Of a stretch of 64,000 bases of DNA, positions 1 through 11,202 are shown piece by piece; position 1 is the first letter of the stretch, and each line of letters starts with the position of its first letter. The notes below the pieces were generated by a model. The model saw only the letters and a program-made list of their open reading frames with translations, was not told where the DNA came from and did no database searches. Origin of the DNA: Ephydatia muelleri (lineage: Eukaryota; Porifera; Demospongiae; Spongillida; Spongillidae); the NCBI GenBank assembly GCA_013339895.1, contig JABACO010000001.1, positions 33,850,849 through 33,914,848 on the forward strand. Reading direction: 5' to 3'. A program made the position numbers and the translations under genes.

Positions 1-285
1 TCCTCCCACCCACCCTCCCACCCATCCTCCCAGCCCATTATCCTATCTCAAGCTGTCACTAACCTTTAAGTACATACTGTAGCAATAATCAGATGCATTT
101 CATTTCTTCACTTTTTAACTGTAAAAATGTTAATTATTAATTATTCACTGTTCTAAATGTACATGGTACAATGAACGTTTCGCACCGTGGAATAAAATTA
201 TGAAGCATACAGTATTGATGAGTGTGTGTGACGTGTATTTGCCGCGAAACCATCAGTCCTACAAATCTCTCTCTCTCCATTCCAG

Positions 286-1335
286 GCATGTAATCGTGGT
301 GGGCGACTTCAACTGTTCTATACAACCTATTGACAGTGCCTATGCTCAAGACGACCCTGTAAGCCAGAATTATTAAACTATTTATTGATACAACATTCCT
401 TCCCTCATTCTTAATGTAATTTTCCTCCACAGACGCTGTTAGACACGCCCTCCAGGAAGTACTTTCTGCAGTTCGTACAATCCGAGCTGTGCACTGGTCC
501 CCAGTCCTCCCCCCATCCTAGTACCCAGACCCACCCTCCTCCTACCAACAGCGACGCCCCTCTCAGACTGCTGGACGTGTTCAGGTGCCTCCACCCTGAC
601 GTACAGGGCGCCTTCTCCTGGTGGCACACCGTCACAGACTCCCGTAAAGTGAACTACGGCAAGCGCATTGACCTCATCCTGTGCAGTAGCTCCCTGGGGG
701 GGTGTGTTGTCAGCAGCGAGGTGTGTCAGGGCATCATGGGGTCGGACCACTGTCCGGTCAACGCCTCCTTCTCCCTCACTCTGGGGAAGGCCCCCAAGCC
801 TCCCACCCTCTGCTCAAAGTACTTTGTGGAGTTCTCTGGGAAACAGCAAACGCTCTCTTCTCTGTGGTCTTCACTTCCTCCGAGGAACGCTTCTCCGCTG
901 AAGAGGACCGACTGCAGTAGTCATGGCAATGATAGTCATGGCGATAGCACTCCTGTCACCAAGAAGAAGAAGGATTCCAAAAGCAGTGCTGGGAAAAGTC
1001 TTGCCTCTTTCTTCAAACCACACTGTGGGAATGGGGATGAGGAACAGGGCTCTCTTAGAGGTCCCCCAAAGTCCTCTCAGGATGGTGTGGTGGAAATGGA
1101 CAGCTTTTGTGAGGCTCCCAAGCCCCTGAGCAGCGAATGGAAGTCAGTGTTCTCTGCTCCTAAGCAGGTATTGTGTACTGGCCATGAAGAACCTTGTGTG
1201 CTCAGGACTGCAAAGAAGCAAGGCCCTAACTTCAACAGGCAGTTCTACTGTTGTGCCAGACCTGGAGGGTTCAAAGGAGATGCAAACGCCAGGTGCAATT
1301 TCTTCATGTGGACAACAAAGTTGCGCAAAACCTGA
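286..1335 (+). CDS. APEX2: AP endonuclease 2 (APE2), C-terminal part
   Basis: Class II AP endonuclease acting in base-excision repair and ATR signalling in the nucleus. Two exons are seen, 286-358 and 433-1335; earlier exons lie left of the window. Exon 1 encodes the catalytic HVIVVGDFN strand. Exon 2 encodes KRIDLI and MGSDHCPV, the conserved Asp-His end of the exonuclease-endonuclease-phosphatase fold. A low-complexity linker with a PCNA-binding-like GKSLASFFKP follows, then a C-terminal zf-GRF finger (CVLRTAKKQGPNFNRQFYCC, with Cys at CNFF). Splicing joins in frame (intron 359-432, GT..AG). Domain order and length match animal APE2. Seen: motifs and frame. Inferred: function. No break noticed. 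Confidence 0.93.
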
Positions 1336-2342
1336 TATCATTTGTTGTCTGCATTGTGTGTGTAAGGTATTTGTACGTCACATGTACGACACACACACAC
1401 AGCACATTTAATGTTCATTCTTTTATTGATGTTTGTCAACTGATTTCCAAAATCACGTAACGAATGAAATACACTTATTGGTACCACTTTCTAAACTCGT
1501 GTCTGTTTAAAGCATCCTTGAGCTCTGCAGGTCTGGCAATTCTGAATCAAAGAAGGTGATCGTACAAAGGTACAGTAAGACTGACAATGTCCACTCCCGA
1601 TGGTGGTAGCTCCTAACCACTCCTCCAAGATCCTCGACTGCAGACTGGTCAATAGCTTTGCATGCCTTGGCTACATCATGATGGGAGAGCCACACCCTTT
1701 TGGGTGGGTTGCCTTGGCTACATCATGATGGGAGAGCCACACCCTTTTGGGCGCAATCCCAGACTGCTCACTCAGAACTACACCCACAAAGACCTCTTCC
1801 CCTTTGCAACTGACCCTGCCTCAGCCAGCTCAGTGACCCTGCTGTGGTTGGCTCCTGGCACATGACCCCAGAGCTCGTACACTGGACTTATCCTGGGCCA
1901 GGCATTACTATGGTTACCCAAGTGGTTCTAAGAACTACAAAGTATTATGTGTGTGTGTATTATTAAAGGCCCTAAGCGAGCGTACTTTAGGCTGGCTATA
2001 TCTAAGTCGTATGTCGGTTAAAAAAGAAATTAAAGAACTTGTACCTTAATTAATCTCACTCTTTTTTTACTCTACAGGTACGTTGCTGTTGTGTTGTATT
2101 CTGTTCCTGTTTGGAGACTTAGTAGTGGATTGTCAAGTACTCAAGGTGAGGGAAGTACTCTGTGAGGCCTCTAGGGAGTGACCTGGTCTTCACCTTAAGC
2201 TAATGAAAGCAAAGTTGTTCTAACAAAACCATCCTTCCCTCCCTCTAAACCACGCCTCCTCCCTCCACCTAAACCACATCTCCTCTGACCTTCTCATTAT
2301 CAAACGATAACTTAATGTATAAGTGACGAAGATTTTGACAGG
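1336..2342. other. Intergenic DNA without a supported gene
   Basis: No recognised gene. A minus-strand frame at 1507-1695 (with SHHDVAKACKAIDQS and VVRSYHHREWT) has coding-like composition but no ATG and no recognised family; its 5' side lies in a two-copy direct repeat of about 45 bp (roughly 1666-1752). A short CA/TG stretch lies at 1388-1400. The rest shows nothing I can name. Confidence 0.4.
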
Positions 2343-2554
2343 TTAACCTGTCAAACAGAGTGTTAGGTATTTAATTGTAGAAAAGTTGATGAAAGGTTTA
2401 CATTGCATTGTAACAAAATACAACTTTATACATATATGTGTGTAGGGTTCACATGCCATGCATGTTGTCTAGGGGTTTAGGGGCAAAAATGTTCATTTGA
2501 GAGCAGCAGTATGTTGATGCCTTTCAACACAAGATCTCCCGGTTTGGAGCCACA

Positions 2555-2858
2555 GACAGCAAAGGGTTTGCCTAACTCATTACTGCACTTCAGACAGCAA
2601 AGGGTTTGCCTAACTCATTACTGCACTTCAGACAGCAAAGGGTTTGCCTAACTCATTACTGCACTTCAGACACCAAAGGATTTGCCTAACTCATTACTGC
2701 ACTTCAGACACCAAAGGGTTTGCCTAACTCATTACTGCACTTCAGACAGCAAAGGGTTTGCCTAACTCATTACTGCACTTCAGACAGCAAAGGGTTTGCC
2801 TAACTCATTACTGCACTTCAGACAGCAAAGGGTTTGCCTAACTCATTACTGCACTTCA
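2555..2858. repeat. 38-bp tandem repeat, 8 copies
   Basis: Eight head-to-tail copies starting at 2555, 2593, 2631, 2669, 2707, 2745, 2783 and 2821; copies 4 and 5 share a CACC variant. The unit is the end of the transposase cysteine-rich domain (minus-strand KCSNELGKPFAV plus stop), so the array arose by amplification of the transposase 3' end. Confidence 0.95.
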
Positions 2859-4884
2859 GACAGCAGTAATACGCATTGGGACGAGTACCTACTGGACACA
2901 CTTGACATCTAACAGATGTTCCATGTTTTGACTCCCTTTCACTTCTCTTTCCATTACTCCCAACTTGAGCTTTCCAATCTGCAACAGAAATGACTTCATG
3001 TGCATTGATATCAACACAATCCTCATCCTCCTCCTCCATCAGCACTGCTTCTCTGTTACGTTTTCGCACCTGCACTTGCTCTGCTGTTTTCTCTGGAGCT
3101 CCAGCCCTGTTATTTGTTAGCAATTGCACAGTAAGCTTCTCTACAAAGGAAACCATGGTTCTGGGGAGTCACAGGATTGTTTTCCAAGCAGAAACACTTG
3201 AAAGCACCAACCTCACACATTCCACTGATAGTGCAAAACACTCTAAACCACCAATCATTTGTTGCTACTGCATCCTCCATTGCCAATTCCCCTTGCCTTA
3301 GATGGTTGTGTTCGTCGATGATGCATGCTGCCTGGAAGTACTCCTTGACTGCTGAAGTTCTGGGCACTGTGCAAGTGATTCGCTCACTGGAACCAGTGAC
3401 ATCATTCAGTTGCCATCGCACCTTTACATGAGGGTCAGTGGACAAGGTGTGGTGAGCAGACCCACAAAGTATCTTCTTTGGCAGTCCCACAGTGCCAGGC
3501 TCATTCCATGCATGTCCAAAAATGATTTTCTGGACCCTCTTCATTTTTACTGTGTGTTGAACAGTACATGTCTCCCCTCGTGTGGCATCATCATTCCATG
3601 CAAGTGACTGGAGATACTTCTTAGGAAATCCTGCAGAAGCTGTTTTGAGCATTCCTAAGTAATATGTTCCATGCTCCAGCAGGGCCTTGACTGAGGTGAA
3701 ATAAGAGTCTTCTCCATACACAATATGACCCTTACCGTGCAGCATTTCAGACAATCTCAGGACAAGTGCAACATGCTTTGGGTACTGGTCACACCACTTC
3801 TTCAGCTGCATCCTGTCTTGACCCTCCTGATACTTATGCCTGACCAAGCATCAGCTATGCATTTATACTCAGCCCCAACACCAACAGGCTATCTGATGAG
3901 TTTTGTGAGATTAGGAATACCTTCTGGAGTATCCTTAAAGAAAGGTATCCATTTCCCCATGCTCTCATCTATGCACACACCAGTTCCAGGGCTCACTTTT
4001 TCCTTGCGATTCTCAATTGAAGGCACCAATGAGGTATGACACACACGTGCATATGGATCGGCTTTAGCTGCATCAGCAGGCCACAATTTCAAATACTTCC
4101 TCCATCCTTCAAATCTGTCTCTCACCAACCCAAACCTTCCTCCAACATCCATTGGTTGCAAAAACCCAGTGGCTTTTTTCTTCCACATGTTCCTAATGCT
4201 GCCTGATGGTAGAAGAGTCCTCCCATAAAGGATTGCCATACATATACACTGCAAGAACTGGAACTCAGAAAATATGTCCACATTAGCTGGCAAAGATGCA
4301 TTCGTCCATCCTAAAGGCCCCTCTTGAGCCAGGAACCAATCGACAGGAAACATTAGATTCTAGCAATCTTCCTCTGTTTTGTGTTTTAGCTGTACCACCT
4401 CATGAGGCCAGAGGAACTTGAACTGCCTGTCAGAGCAACCGTCTTTCGCGCGTTGGTCAATTGTTACTCCACCCTCCATTGTTTCCCATTTCAAGACTTC
4501 ATCGCCCAGTTTGCACTCCAGCGGGTCAGTTCCATCTCTTTCGCCTCCTTCAAGCAAATTTTTTTCTTCTGGTACATCATCCTCAATATCTTCATTTCTA
4601 TGGTCTTCTTCCTCTTCTATAGCTTCATGAAGAGGGTTTTCGGCAATTGAAGTGCATCCCGCATCAGCGCCATTACATGATAAAGGTGTCTTCTTCGGCT
4701 TCCAAAAGGATTTCCCATGATCCAGTGTGATTCCTACATCACCAATGGACCACTCAACTCGCCACGTGTTTCTTGTGATGGAAACCACTTTGCCATTTAT
4801 ACTAGCTTCTTTCCAACTCGAACCAAATGTGCGCATTAATGTATCTTTTGCCTTCGTTAACTGCCCGCCTTGACGAGAAACCAC
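2818..4884 (-). pseudogene. piggyBac transposase pseudogene
   Basis: Read on the minus strand in pieces: 4884-4360 (N-terminal, acidic), 4353-3889, 3847-3110 and 3156-2818. The first two are one frame split by a TAG at 4360-4362. Another TAG follows TKLIR near 3889 and is combined with a frameshift, and a second frameshift lies near 3150. The catalytic Asp residues are visible in CIDESMGKW, VYGEDSYFTS and IIDEHNHLRQG. The C-terminal cysteine-rich domain (RCQVCPVG, YYCCLKC) ends at 2818. It would have cut and pasted DNA at TTAA; several disablements make this copy inactive. Start chosen near 4884 is uncertain. Confidence 0.88.
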
Positions 4885-5065
4885 TTCATTTGGCTTGGGA
4901 GTTACGATATACTAGCCTTTCTGTTGGGTGCCGATAGGTGGGTCCCAGCAGGTCCTCGTGACGCCATTTTAAGTATCAACTGTCATGTCCAATTAATACA
5001 TAAGAGTGTAGGTGAAAATTGACAGGTATACCTGTCAATTGACAGGTTAACCGGGCGCTCGTCGC

Positions 5066-6207
5066 TTATAGATTAAGCAGCTTCAAAGAGTAGGTGGCAT
5101 TCCTGCTCCCAGGGAAGGGATAGTTGTAATCTTCAATGGTCTGGGAACTAGGGTTGAAGGTATGGACGACACGCATCCACCTGTAGTAACCATGGTAACC
5201 ATAGAGAAGATTCACACATGTCGACACATTGACACACACATAGACATGCACACACATACATGTACATGCACACACATACACACATGCACATATGCACATA
5301 TGCACATATACACACTCTCGTGACATGATATTTTGACATGTAGGTGAGATAGATAAGAATTGCTGTTGTGATTGCTCGTATAAGTGGTGTTTAAACAAGT
5401 ATAGAGAGTGTTACTCGAACTTAAATCTCTTTGTGCTTCATTGTGTTTGGCTTTGGCATTGATGCTAAGGGCGTTAGTGGCATGTCCGCCTGGGTGCCGC
5501 GGACATGCCATTCGGCACTAGTTGGGCCAGAGGGGAAGGGGATCTGCTAGTAGGGCCGGAGGGGAAGGGGATCTGCTAGTAGGGCCGGAGGGGAAGGGGA
5601 TCTGCTAGTAGGGCCGGAGGGGAAGGGGATCTGCTAGTAGGGCCGGAGGGGAAGGGGATCTGCTAGTAGGGCCGGAGGGGAAGGGGATCTGCTAGTAGGG
5701 CCGGAGGGGAAGGGGATCTGCTAGTAGGGCCGGAGGGGAAGGGGATCCGCTAGTAGGGCCGGAGGGGAAGGGGATCCGGGGAAGGAGTTGTTGTGGAAAC
5801 CACTGTTTAATTTTTCCTGTTTGGTGACGAGATCTGCTAGGAAACCTATTTTAAGTCACTAGCCTGAAAGGTTTTGGGGGGGGGGGGGGGGGGGGGGGGG
5901 AAAAGGAGGGTCACAAGAGATCTATCTATGGAGGATACAAACTTGTCCACAGTGGTAAAAAGTACATGTGTGTAGTCATGTGTGTGTGCATTGAGTTGTA
6001 GGGGATGTACTCATGTCCTGGGTAGTGATGCTGGTCCCGCCCCAAACACACCCAGGACATGAGGACCATCCCCCACAACACGTGTGCATGGTACTTGTGT
6101 GTTGTGTCCATACCCATGGGGAGATGGAAGGCTTCGTACCTGTGAGGTCCCCAGTCCACTAAATGCAAAGCACCCTTTATGGCTACCGTTGTTATGACAC
6201 CTAGACT
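5066..6207 (-). CDS. Unrecognised gene, last two exons
   Basis: Two minus-strand exons, 6207-6140 and 5180-5066, join in frame with AG acceptors (TTCCAG, CTACAG) and a GTACGA donor. Together they encode about 60 residues including ALHLVDWGPHRWMRVVHTF and TIEDYNYPFPG, ending NATYSLKLLNL and a TAA at 5066-5068. I do not recognise the family; the upstream part was not found. The intron holds a CA-rich microsatellite, a 29-bp minisatellite and a poly-G tract. The conserved-looking frame and splice phases support a real 3' end, but this is hand inference. Confidence 0.4.
5523..5777. repeat. 29-bp tandem repeat, ~8.8 copies
   Basis: Unit begins AGGGCCGGAGGGGAAGGGGA and repeats every 29 bp from about 5523. 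Purine-rich strand is +. A run of 25 G lies shortly downstream at 5876-5900. Confidence 0.93.
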
Positions 6208-6641
6208 CTGGAAATGACACAGTGCTTTGGGGGCACTGAGTGACTGATTTGGAATGTGTTACTCAATGAAGTGAAAGCAGGCTGACGACCTAGACCGCGG
6301 GGCTAGGAGCCACACATGGGTCGGGTCATGAAGTCAAATGATCGATACTTAGGTGCACCTATGTTTACTTGAAAATGGATAGGAGAAAAAAGTAACGGCA
6401 TTGTATAATTATACCATTAATTAAGGTCATCTCTACAAAGTGCTATTAGACATTTAGACTCCTGTGGTAACGTCTGTGTGTATGAATAAACGCTTCATTT
6501 GGCAGCCATTTAAGTCTTAACACACCTGAGTAGCCCCGCCCTCCTGCAAAGTCGGTCGCTGTTAACCCGTGCGTTGGCATGGAAGCTGTGACTAAGACTT
6601 TCATTTGCGTTTTTGTCTTTGTAGCAATTGTACGGAAATAA

Positions 6642-6791
6642 ATGGCATCCCAACGTTCGTCAGGGCATGTGTGTCTAACCTGCAGCGATGAAATCGATCA
6701 GATGTGCCTTCGACTTGACGCGAGTTCTATAAACATTCAACCGCTGGTGGTACAAATACTTCACGAGATATTTAACGACGGTATCAACTGG
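6642..6791 (+). CDS. Possible first coding exon, unknown protein
   Basis: An ATG at 6642 opens a 50-codon frame (MASQRSSGHVCLTCSDEIDQ... ending FNDGINW) that runs to a GT at 6791 in GTGAAG, or to a TGA at 6792. The CLTC pair resembles half of a zinc knuckle. A GC-rich stretch and CpGs lie just upstream (6530-6580). No downstream partner exon was recognised. Could equally be a short uORF or chance. Confidence 0.2.
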
Positions 6792-6994
6792 TGAAGGATT
6801 GTTGCATTTTTGGGTTACATGAAACACTTTGCCGCGGATTGAGGCAAATCTACGGAGCCGTGGATAGTATATAAGAATTGTCAGTTCATCTTATCTCCAC
6901 TAACCTGGAACTCTGGATCCATCAGGAAGGAGGATGGGTAAAACACTTGCAAAAATTGTGCATGTATATCGTTGGACTTTTTTTTCATGGTAGG

Positions 6995-7466
6995 GTGCCA
7001 TTGAAGGCGCTATTGATGGGGACCAGTGATGAGGTGGCCATGTGCCATTGAAGGCGCTATTGATGGGGACCAGTGATCAGGTGGCCATGTGCTATTGAAG
7101 GCGCTATTGATGGGGACCAGTGATGAGGTGGCCATGTGCTATTGAAGGCGCTATTGATGGGGACCAGTGATGAGGTGGCCATGTGCTATTGAAGGCGCTA
7201 TTGATGGGGACCAGTGATCAGGTGGCCATGTGCTATTGAGGGCGCTATTGATGGGGACCAGTGATGAGGTGGCCATATGCTATTGAAGGCGCTATTGATG
7301 GGGACCAGTGATCAGGTGGCCATGTGCCATTGAAGGTGCTATTGATGGGGACCAGTGATGAGGTGGCCATGTGCTAGGGTGCTATTGATGGGGACCAGTG
7401 ATGAGGTGGCCATGTGCTAGGGTGCTATTGATGGAGACCAGTGATCAGGTGACCATGTGCTAGGGT
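6995..7466. repeat. 47-bp tandem repeat, last units shortened
   Basis: Unit contains GCTATTGATGGGGACCAGTG and GAGGTGGCCATGTG. Copies start at 6995, 7042, 7089, 7136 and so on; the last ones are shortened (about 50 to 38 bp) by loss of the GAAGGC part. About 1.5 copies reappear at 9681-9750, in the duplicated segment. Confidence 0.9.
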
Positions 7467-7553
7467 GCTGTATGTTGCATCTTCATGTGTTGCATGTAAA
7501 CACATTAAATAATTATTAGACAATTGAATACGACAAATTGATTGCTGCTCTAT

Positions 7554-7760
7554 GGTCACAGTTAGGGGATCCAAAGTATCCTGGAGGTCACAGTTAGGGG
7601 ATCCAAAGTATCCTGGAGGTCACAGTTAGGGGATCCAAAGTATCCTGGAGGTCACAGTTAGGGGATCCAAAGTATCCTGGAGGTCACAGTTAGGGGGTCC
7701 AAAGTATCCTGGAGGCCACAGTTAGGGGATCCAAAGTATCCTGGAGGCCACAGTTAGGGG
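7554..7760. repeat. 32-bp tandem repeat, ~6.5 copies
   Basis: Unit GGTCACAGTTAGGGGATCCA plus AAGTATCCTGGA; starts at 7554, 7586, 7618, 7650, 7682, 7714, 7746. Confidence 0.93.
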
Positions 7761-8285
7761 TCTGGAAATGCGAAGGCAGCATGGCTAGAATGTCTGCAGG
7801 GAGATAAACCTGTTCTGCCGCCTAAATCTAAATAGTCATCAGTCAACACTGGTCTTTAATGAGATTTGCTGTAGGCATTCTCCATTCATAAATTAGATCA
7901 TTACATGTTCTAGTATACTTCATACTCTATGCAAAATAGAATTTAAAGTTTATACGATAAAAGGGCATTCAGTAATAGTGTATTTGTATGACACAGTTTG
8001 GACAGTCTATGCCTTGGTGCACTCTAGCCAGAGCTGAAGCTGATGTCAGCCATTGCCTACATCAGAAACGCAGAGAAAAAGTATCTAAATAAGTACTCAT
8101 AAACTTATCAGAGATCACATCTTACGTTTGTCTGTTTGTTGTGCACATCTGTGTACATGTGAATAGCCAGACAATGCTGTTCACAGTCAGATGTGGCACC
8201 AGGTTGGATGAAGTGATTAAGTGTTGTGGGGATCTACCAAGCTCAGAGGTGTGTGATGATGTCACTAGCTGCTGCATACAGGTGC

Positions 8286-8503
8286 CCATATTTGGAATAT
8301 GTCATTGACCTCATGGTTATGACATCATCATGAATTTGCAGCAGTGTGTTTACAGGTCACATCTGAACTATTCATCACTGTGTATGTGGATACAGATGCC
8401 CATTTTTGGAATATGTCATTGAATTAACCCTAATGGTTATGACATCATCGCGAATTTGCAGCAGTGTGTTTACAGGTCACATCTCATCACTGTGTATGTG
8501 GTC
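8286..8503. repeat. Direct duplication of ~110 bp inside copy A
   Basis: The stretch from TTTGGAATATGTCATTGA to the CACTGTGTATGTGG end occurs twice in tandem (about 8286-8397 and 8398-8503), the second copy with a small insertion and deletions. No coding content recognised. Confidence 0.85.
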
Positions 8504-8839
8504 TATCCATTTCATTGGTTTGTGTGGTTGGTGCAGATAGACCACATACACACCCCATTCAATAAAAGGAAATTAGGCCTACTCCCTGAAATATTGAAAT
8601 GGTTATTGACCCCATTAGCAACACAGCATAACATTCTTGAATGCGAGGCGCATATGAAAGTGCCATCTTTAGAAGAAAAAAAGGGACGAGACAATACCAT
8701 CAAAGTATCATCACCTTTGTGCCTAAAATCAAGTTTTGAGTCAAGTGAGGGAGGGAGCAGTCTGGTCATCAAGGGAGAGGGAGGGAGGGAACAGTCTGGT
8801 CATCAGGGGGACATGGTGAGGGAGGGAACAGTCTGGTCA

Positions 8840-9245
8840 TCAGGGGGACATGGTAACCTTTCTGAGGGAGCGTTGAACCATGGGTGCTCCAGGGCAGTTT
8901 CTGAGGGTGCGTTGAACCATGGGTGCTCCAGGGCAGTTTCTGAGGGTGCGTTGAACCATGGGTGCTCCAGGGCAGTTTCTGAGGGAGCGTTGAACCATGG
9001 GTGCTCCAGGGCAGTTTCTGCAGAAAGGCGTCTGCAAGGGTTGTAACAGAGGAGGGATGCGATGAGAGAGCAACCAAGGGGTGAAATGAATTTTGGGATG
9101 TAGTAGTGGCCTGCTTGAGTCTGTTGAGAAGTGGCTCTGGAGGTTCATGTCAAAGAAAGGGTAATGTCCCACTAGCAGTGTGTAGAGGATGACACCAAGT
9201 ACGTAGGTTAAAGCAGCACAAACATCTATCAGAAATTAAGGCGGC
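8840..9245 (-). pseudogene. Tribbles-like kinase 3' fragment, copy A
   Basis: Minus-strand frame with LVGHYPFFDMNLQS (kinase subdomain IX-X) followed by frameshifted remains of the region seen intact in copy B. It then enters the 39-bp array whose codons come from the end of the kinase domain. Broken by at least one frameshift (after DMNLQSHFST) and lacking the 5' half. Part of the tandem duplication. Confidence 0.6.
8861..9019. repeat. 39-bp tandem repeat, 4 copies (copy A)
   Basis: Unit contains GAGGGTGCGTTGAACCATGG and GTGCTCCAGGGCAGTTTCT. On the minus strand each 39-bp unit gives 13 codons (PWSTHGS, then LPQ or LRN depending on frame). Confidence 0.92.
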
Positions 9246-9879
9246 GCCACTCTTGTGACAGATAGGTGGAAATGGTGCAGGACGTCCACAGCCTAGGAAT
9301 TGTGCTGGCAGAGCTTAAGCTGAAAGTTTGTATTTGTGGATATTTACAAGTAAGCTGCATGCAAGCAAGCTATAAGATTCATGGTTCAGTAAATTTTATT
9401 TAGGCATTGCTTCCATGTTTACATTCCTTTAAGGACCATGCTCAGGCTTCAAAGTCTGGAGGATTCTTACCCAGGTACGGACCAACTTACCAACAGACAC
9501 AGCTGCTATGCCTACAGCTGTCCTGAAATGCTCTAGCCTGGCCCTTCCTTCTCGCAAAGTTCCCGCAAATCGATTTTCTGATATAGAAGTGTCAACTTAC
9601 ATTTGCAAAATAATGCGACACTAGCACCGATAATAGTGTTTAGAAAAGTGATATTGCAAAGCACCAGGTTGAACATTTATGTGATGAGGTGGCCATGTGC
9701 CATTGAAGGCGCTATTGATGGGGACCAGTGATGAGGTGGCCATGTGCTAGGGTTGTATGTTACATCTTCATGTGTTGCACGTAAACACATTAAATATTAT
9801 TAGACAATTGAATACGACAAATTGATTGCTGCTCTATGCTTGAAATCATCAAGTGTCCCAGAAGCACTTTGTTCGATGA

Positions 9880-10199
9880 TCCAAAGTATCCTGGAGGTCA
9901 CAGATAGGGGATCCAAAGTATCCTGGAGGTCACAGTTAGGGGATCCAAAGTATCCTGGAGGTCACAGTTAGGGGATCCAAAGTATCCTGGAGGTCACAGT
10001 TAGGGGGTCCAAAGTATCCTGGAGGTCACAGTTAGGGGATCCAAAGTATCCTGGAGGTCACAGTTAGGGGATCCAAAGTATCCTGGAGGTCACAGTTAGG
10101 GGATCCAAAGTATCCTGGAGGTCACAGTTAGGGGGTCCAAAGTATCCTGGAGGTCACAGTTAGGGGATCCAAAGTATCCTGGAGGTCACAGATAGGGGT
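9880..10199. repeat. 32-bp tandem repeat, ~10 copies (copy B)
   Basis: Same unit as at 7554-7760, expanded to about ten copies in the second half of the segmental duplication; a few units read GGGGGTCC instead of GGGGATCC. Confidence 0.92.
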
Positions 10200-10222
10200 C
10201 TGGAAATGCGAAGGCAGCATGG

Positions 10223-11202
10223 CTAGAATGGACAGTCTATGCCTTGGTGCACTCTAGCCAGAGCTGAAGCTGATGTCAGCCATTGCCATTGACAAACATG
10301 ATAACCTTTCTGAGGGAGCGTTGAACCATGGGTGCTCCAGGGCAGTTTCTGAGGGAGCGTTGAACCATGGGTGCTCCAGGGCTGTTTCTGAGGGAGTGTT
10401 GAACCATGGGTGCTCCAGGGCAGTTTCTGAGGGAGCGTTGAACCATGGGTGCTCCAGGGCTGTTTCTGAGGGAGCGTTGAACCATGGGTGCTCCAGGGCA
10501 GTTTCTGAGGGAGCGTTGAACCATGGGTGCTCCAGGGCTGTTCTGCGGAAAGGCGTCTACAAGGGTTGTAACAGAGGAGGGATGCAATGAGAGAGCAACC
10601 AAGGAGTGAAATGAATTTTGGGATGTAGTAGTGGCCTGCTTGAATCTTTGAGAAGAGGCTCTGGAGGTTCATGTCAAAGAAAGGGTAATGTCCCACTAGC
10701 AGTGTGTAGAGGATGACACCAAGTACGTAGGTTAAAGCAGCACAAACATCTATCAGAAATTAAGGCGGCGCCACTCTTTTGACAGATAGGTGGAAATGGT
10801 GCAGTACGTCCACAGCCTAGGAATTGTGCTGGCAGAGCTTAAGCTGAAAAAGTTTTTATTTGTGGATATTCTCAAGTAAGCTGCATGCAAGCAAGCTATA
10901 AGATTCATGGTTCAGTAAATTTTATTCAGGCATTGCTTCCATGTTTACATTCCTTTAAGGACCATGCTCAGGCTTCAAAGTCTGGAGGGTTCTTACCCAG
11001 GTACGGACCAACTTACCAACAGACACAGCTGCTATGCCTACAGCTGTCCTGAAATGCTCCAGCCTGGCCCTTCGTTCCCGCAAAGTTCCCGCAAATCGAT
11101 TTTCTGATATAGAAGTGTCAACTTACGTTTGCAAAATAATGCGACACTAGCACCGATAATAGTGTTTAGAAAAGTGATATTGCAAAGCACCAGGTTGAAC
11201 AT
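10223..11202 (-). pseudogene. Tribbles-like kinase, 3' part (copy B)
   Basis: Minus-strand frame reading LGVILYTLLVGHYPFFD, SLFSKIQAGHYYIP and CRRLSAEQPW matches kinase subdomains IX-XI, closest to Tribbles (LGVxLYTxLVGRYPF, LFSKIRRG, then RLTA..HPW). After LSAEQPW come six in-frame 39-bp repeats and a short tail ending at 10223. Upstream the frame holds stops (near 10750) and a decayed block to 11202 (ARLEHFRTAVGIAAV). The 5' part lies at 20524-20740, across the transposon nest. Tribbles proteins are pseudokinase adaptors for COP1 and MAPKKs. Kinase assignment is firm; Tribbles is likely. Function lost in this copy. Confidence 0.65.
10310..10538. repeat. 39-bp tandem repeat, 6 copies (copy B)
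   Basis: Same unit as 8861-9019, here six copies alternating CAGGGCAGTT and CAGGGCTGTT. In frame with the kinase tail on the minus strand. Confidence 0.92.

Larger units (their letters stand above)
2347..5046 (-). mobile_element. piggyBac-superfamily DNA transposon, decayed (copy 1)
   Basis: Flanked by TTAA at 2343-2346 and 5047-5050, the piggyBac target duplication. The ends begin CCTGTCAA and finish TTGACAGG. The right end holds the terminal motif twice: TTGACAGG at 5019-5026, then CCTGTCAATTGACAGG at 5031-5046, separated by TATA. The left flank outside TTAA also reads GACAGG, so the site is palindromic. The only gene is a broken transposase on the minus strand. The right end lies 16 bp past the stop codon of the neighbouring minus-strand gene. 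Confidence 0.88.
7340..11202. repeat. Tandem segmental duplication (copy A 7340-9680, copy B 9681-11202)
   Basis: The same ordered blocks occur twice: end of the 47-bp array, a unique AT-rich block (7470-7553 and 9755-9840), the 32-bp array, a block near 7760 and 10200, the CAGTCTATGCCTTGGTGCAC block (about 8000 and 10230), the 39-bp array, and the kinase 3' block ending in CACCAGGTTGAACATTTA (about 9680 and 11202). Copy B lacks most of 7790-8000 and 8060-8850. Array copy number differs between the two. Confidence 0.9.

Noticed and set aside
2555..2858. CRISPR array (regular repeats)
   Set aside because: Units are directly adjacent with no spacers; eukaryotic context. Same for the other arrays.
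8456..9046. 196-codon plus-strand ORF with SEGALNHGCSRAV repeats
   Set aside because: Antisense reading of the 39-bp array; the minus strand carries the recognisable kinase codons.
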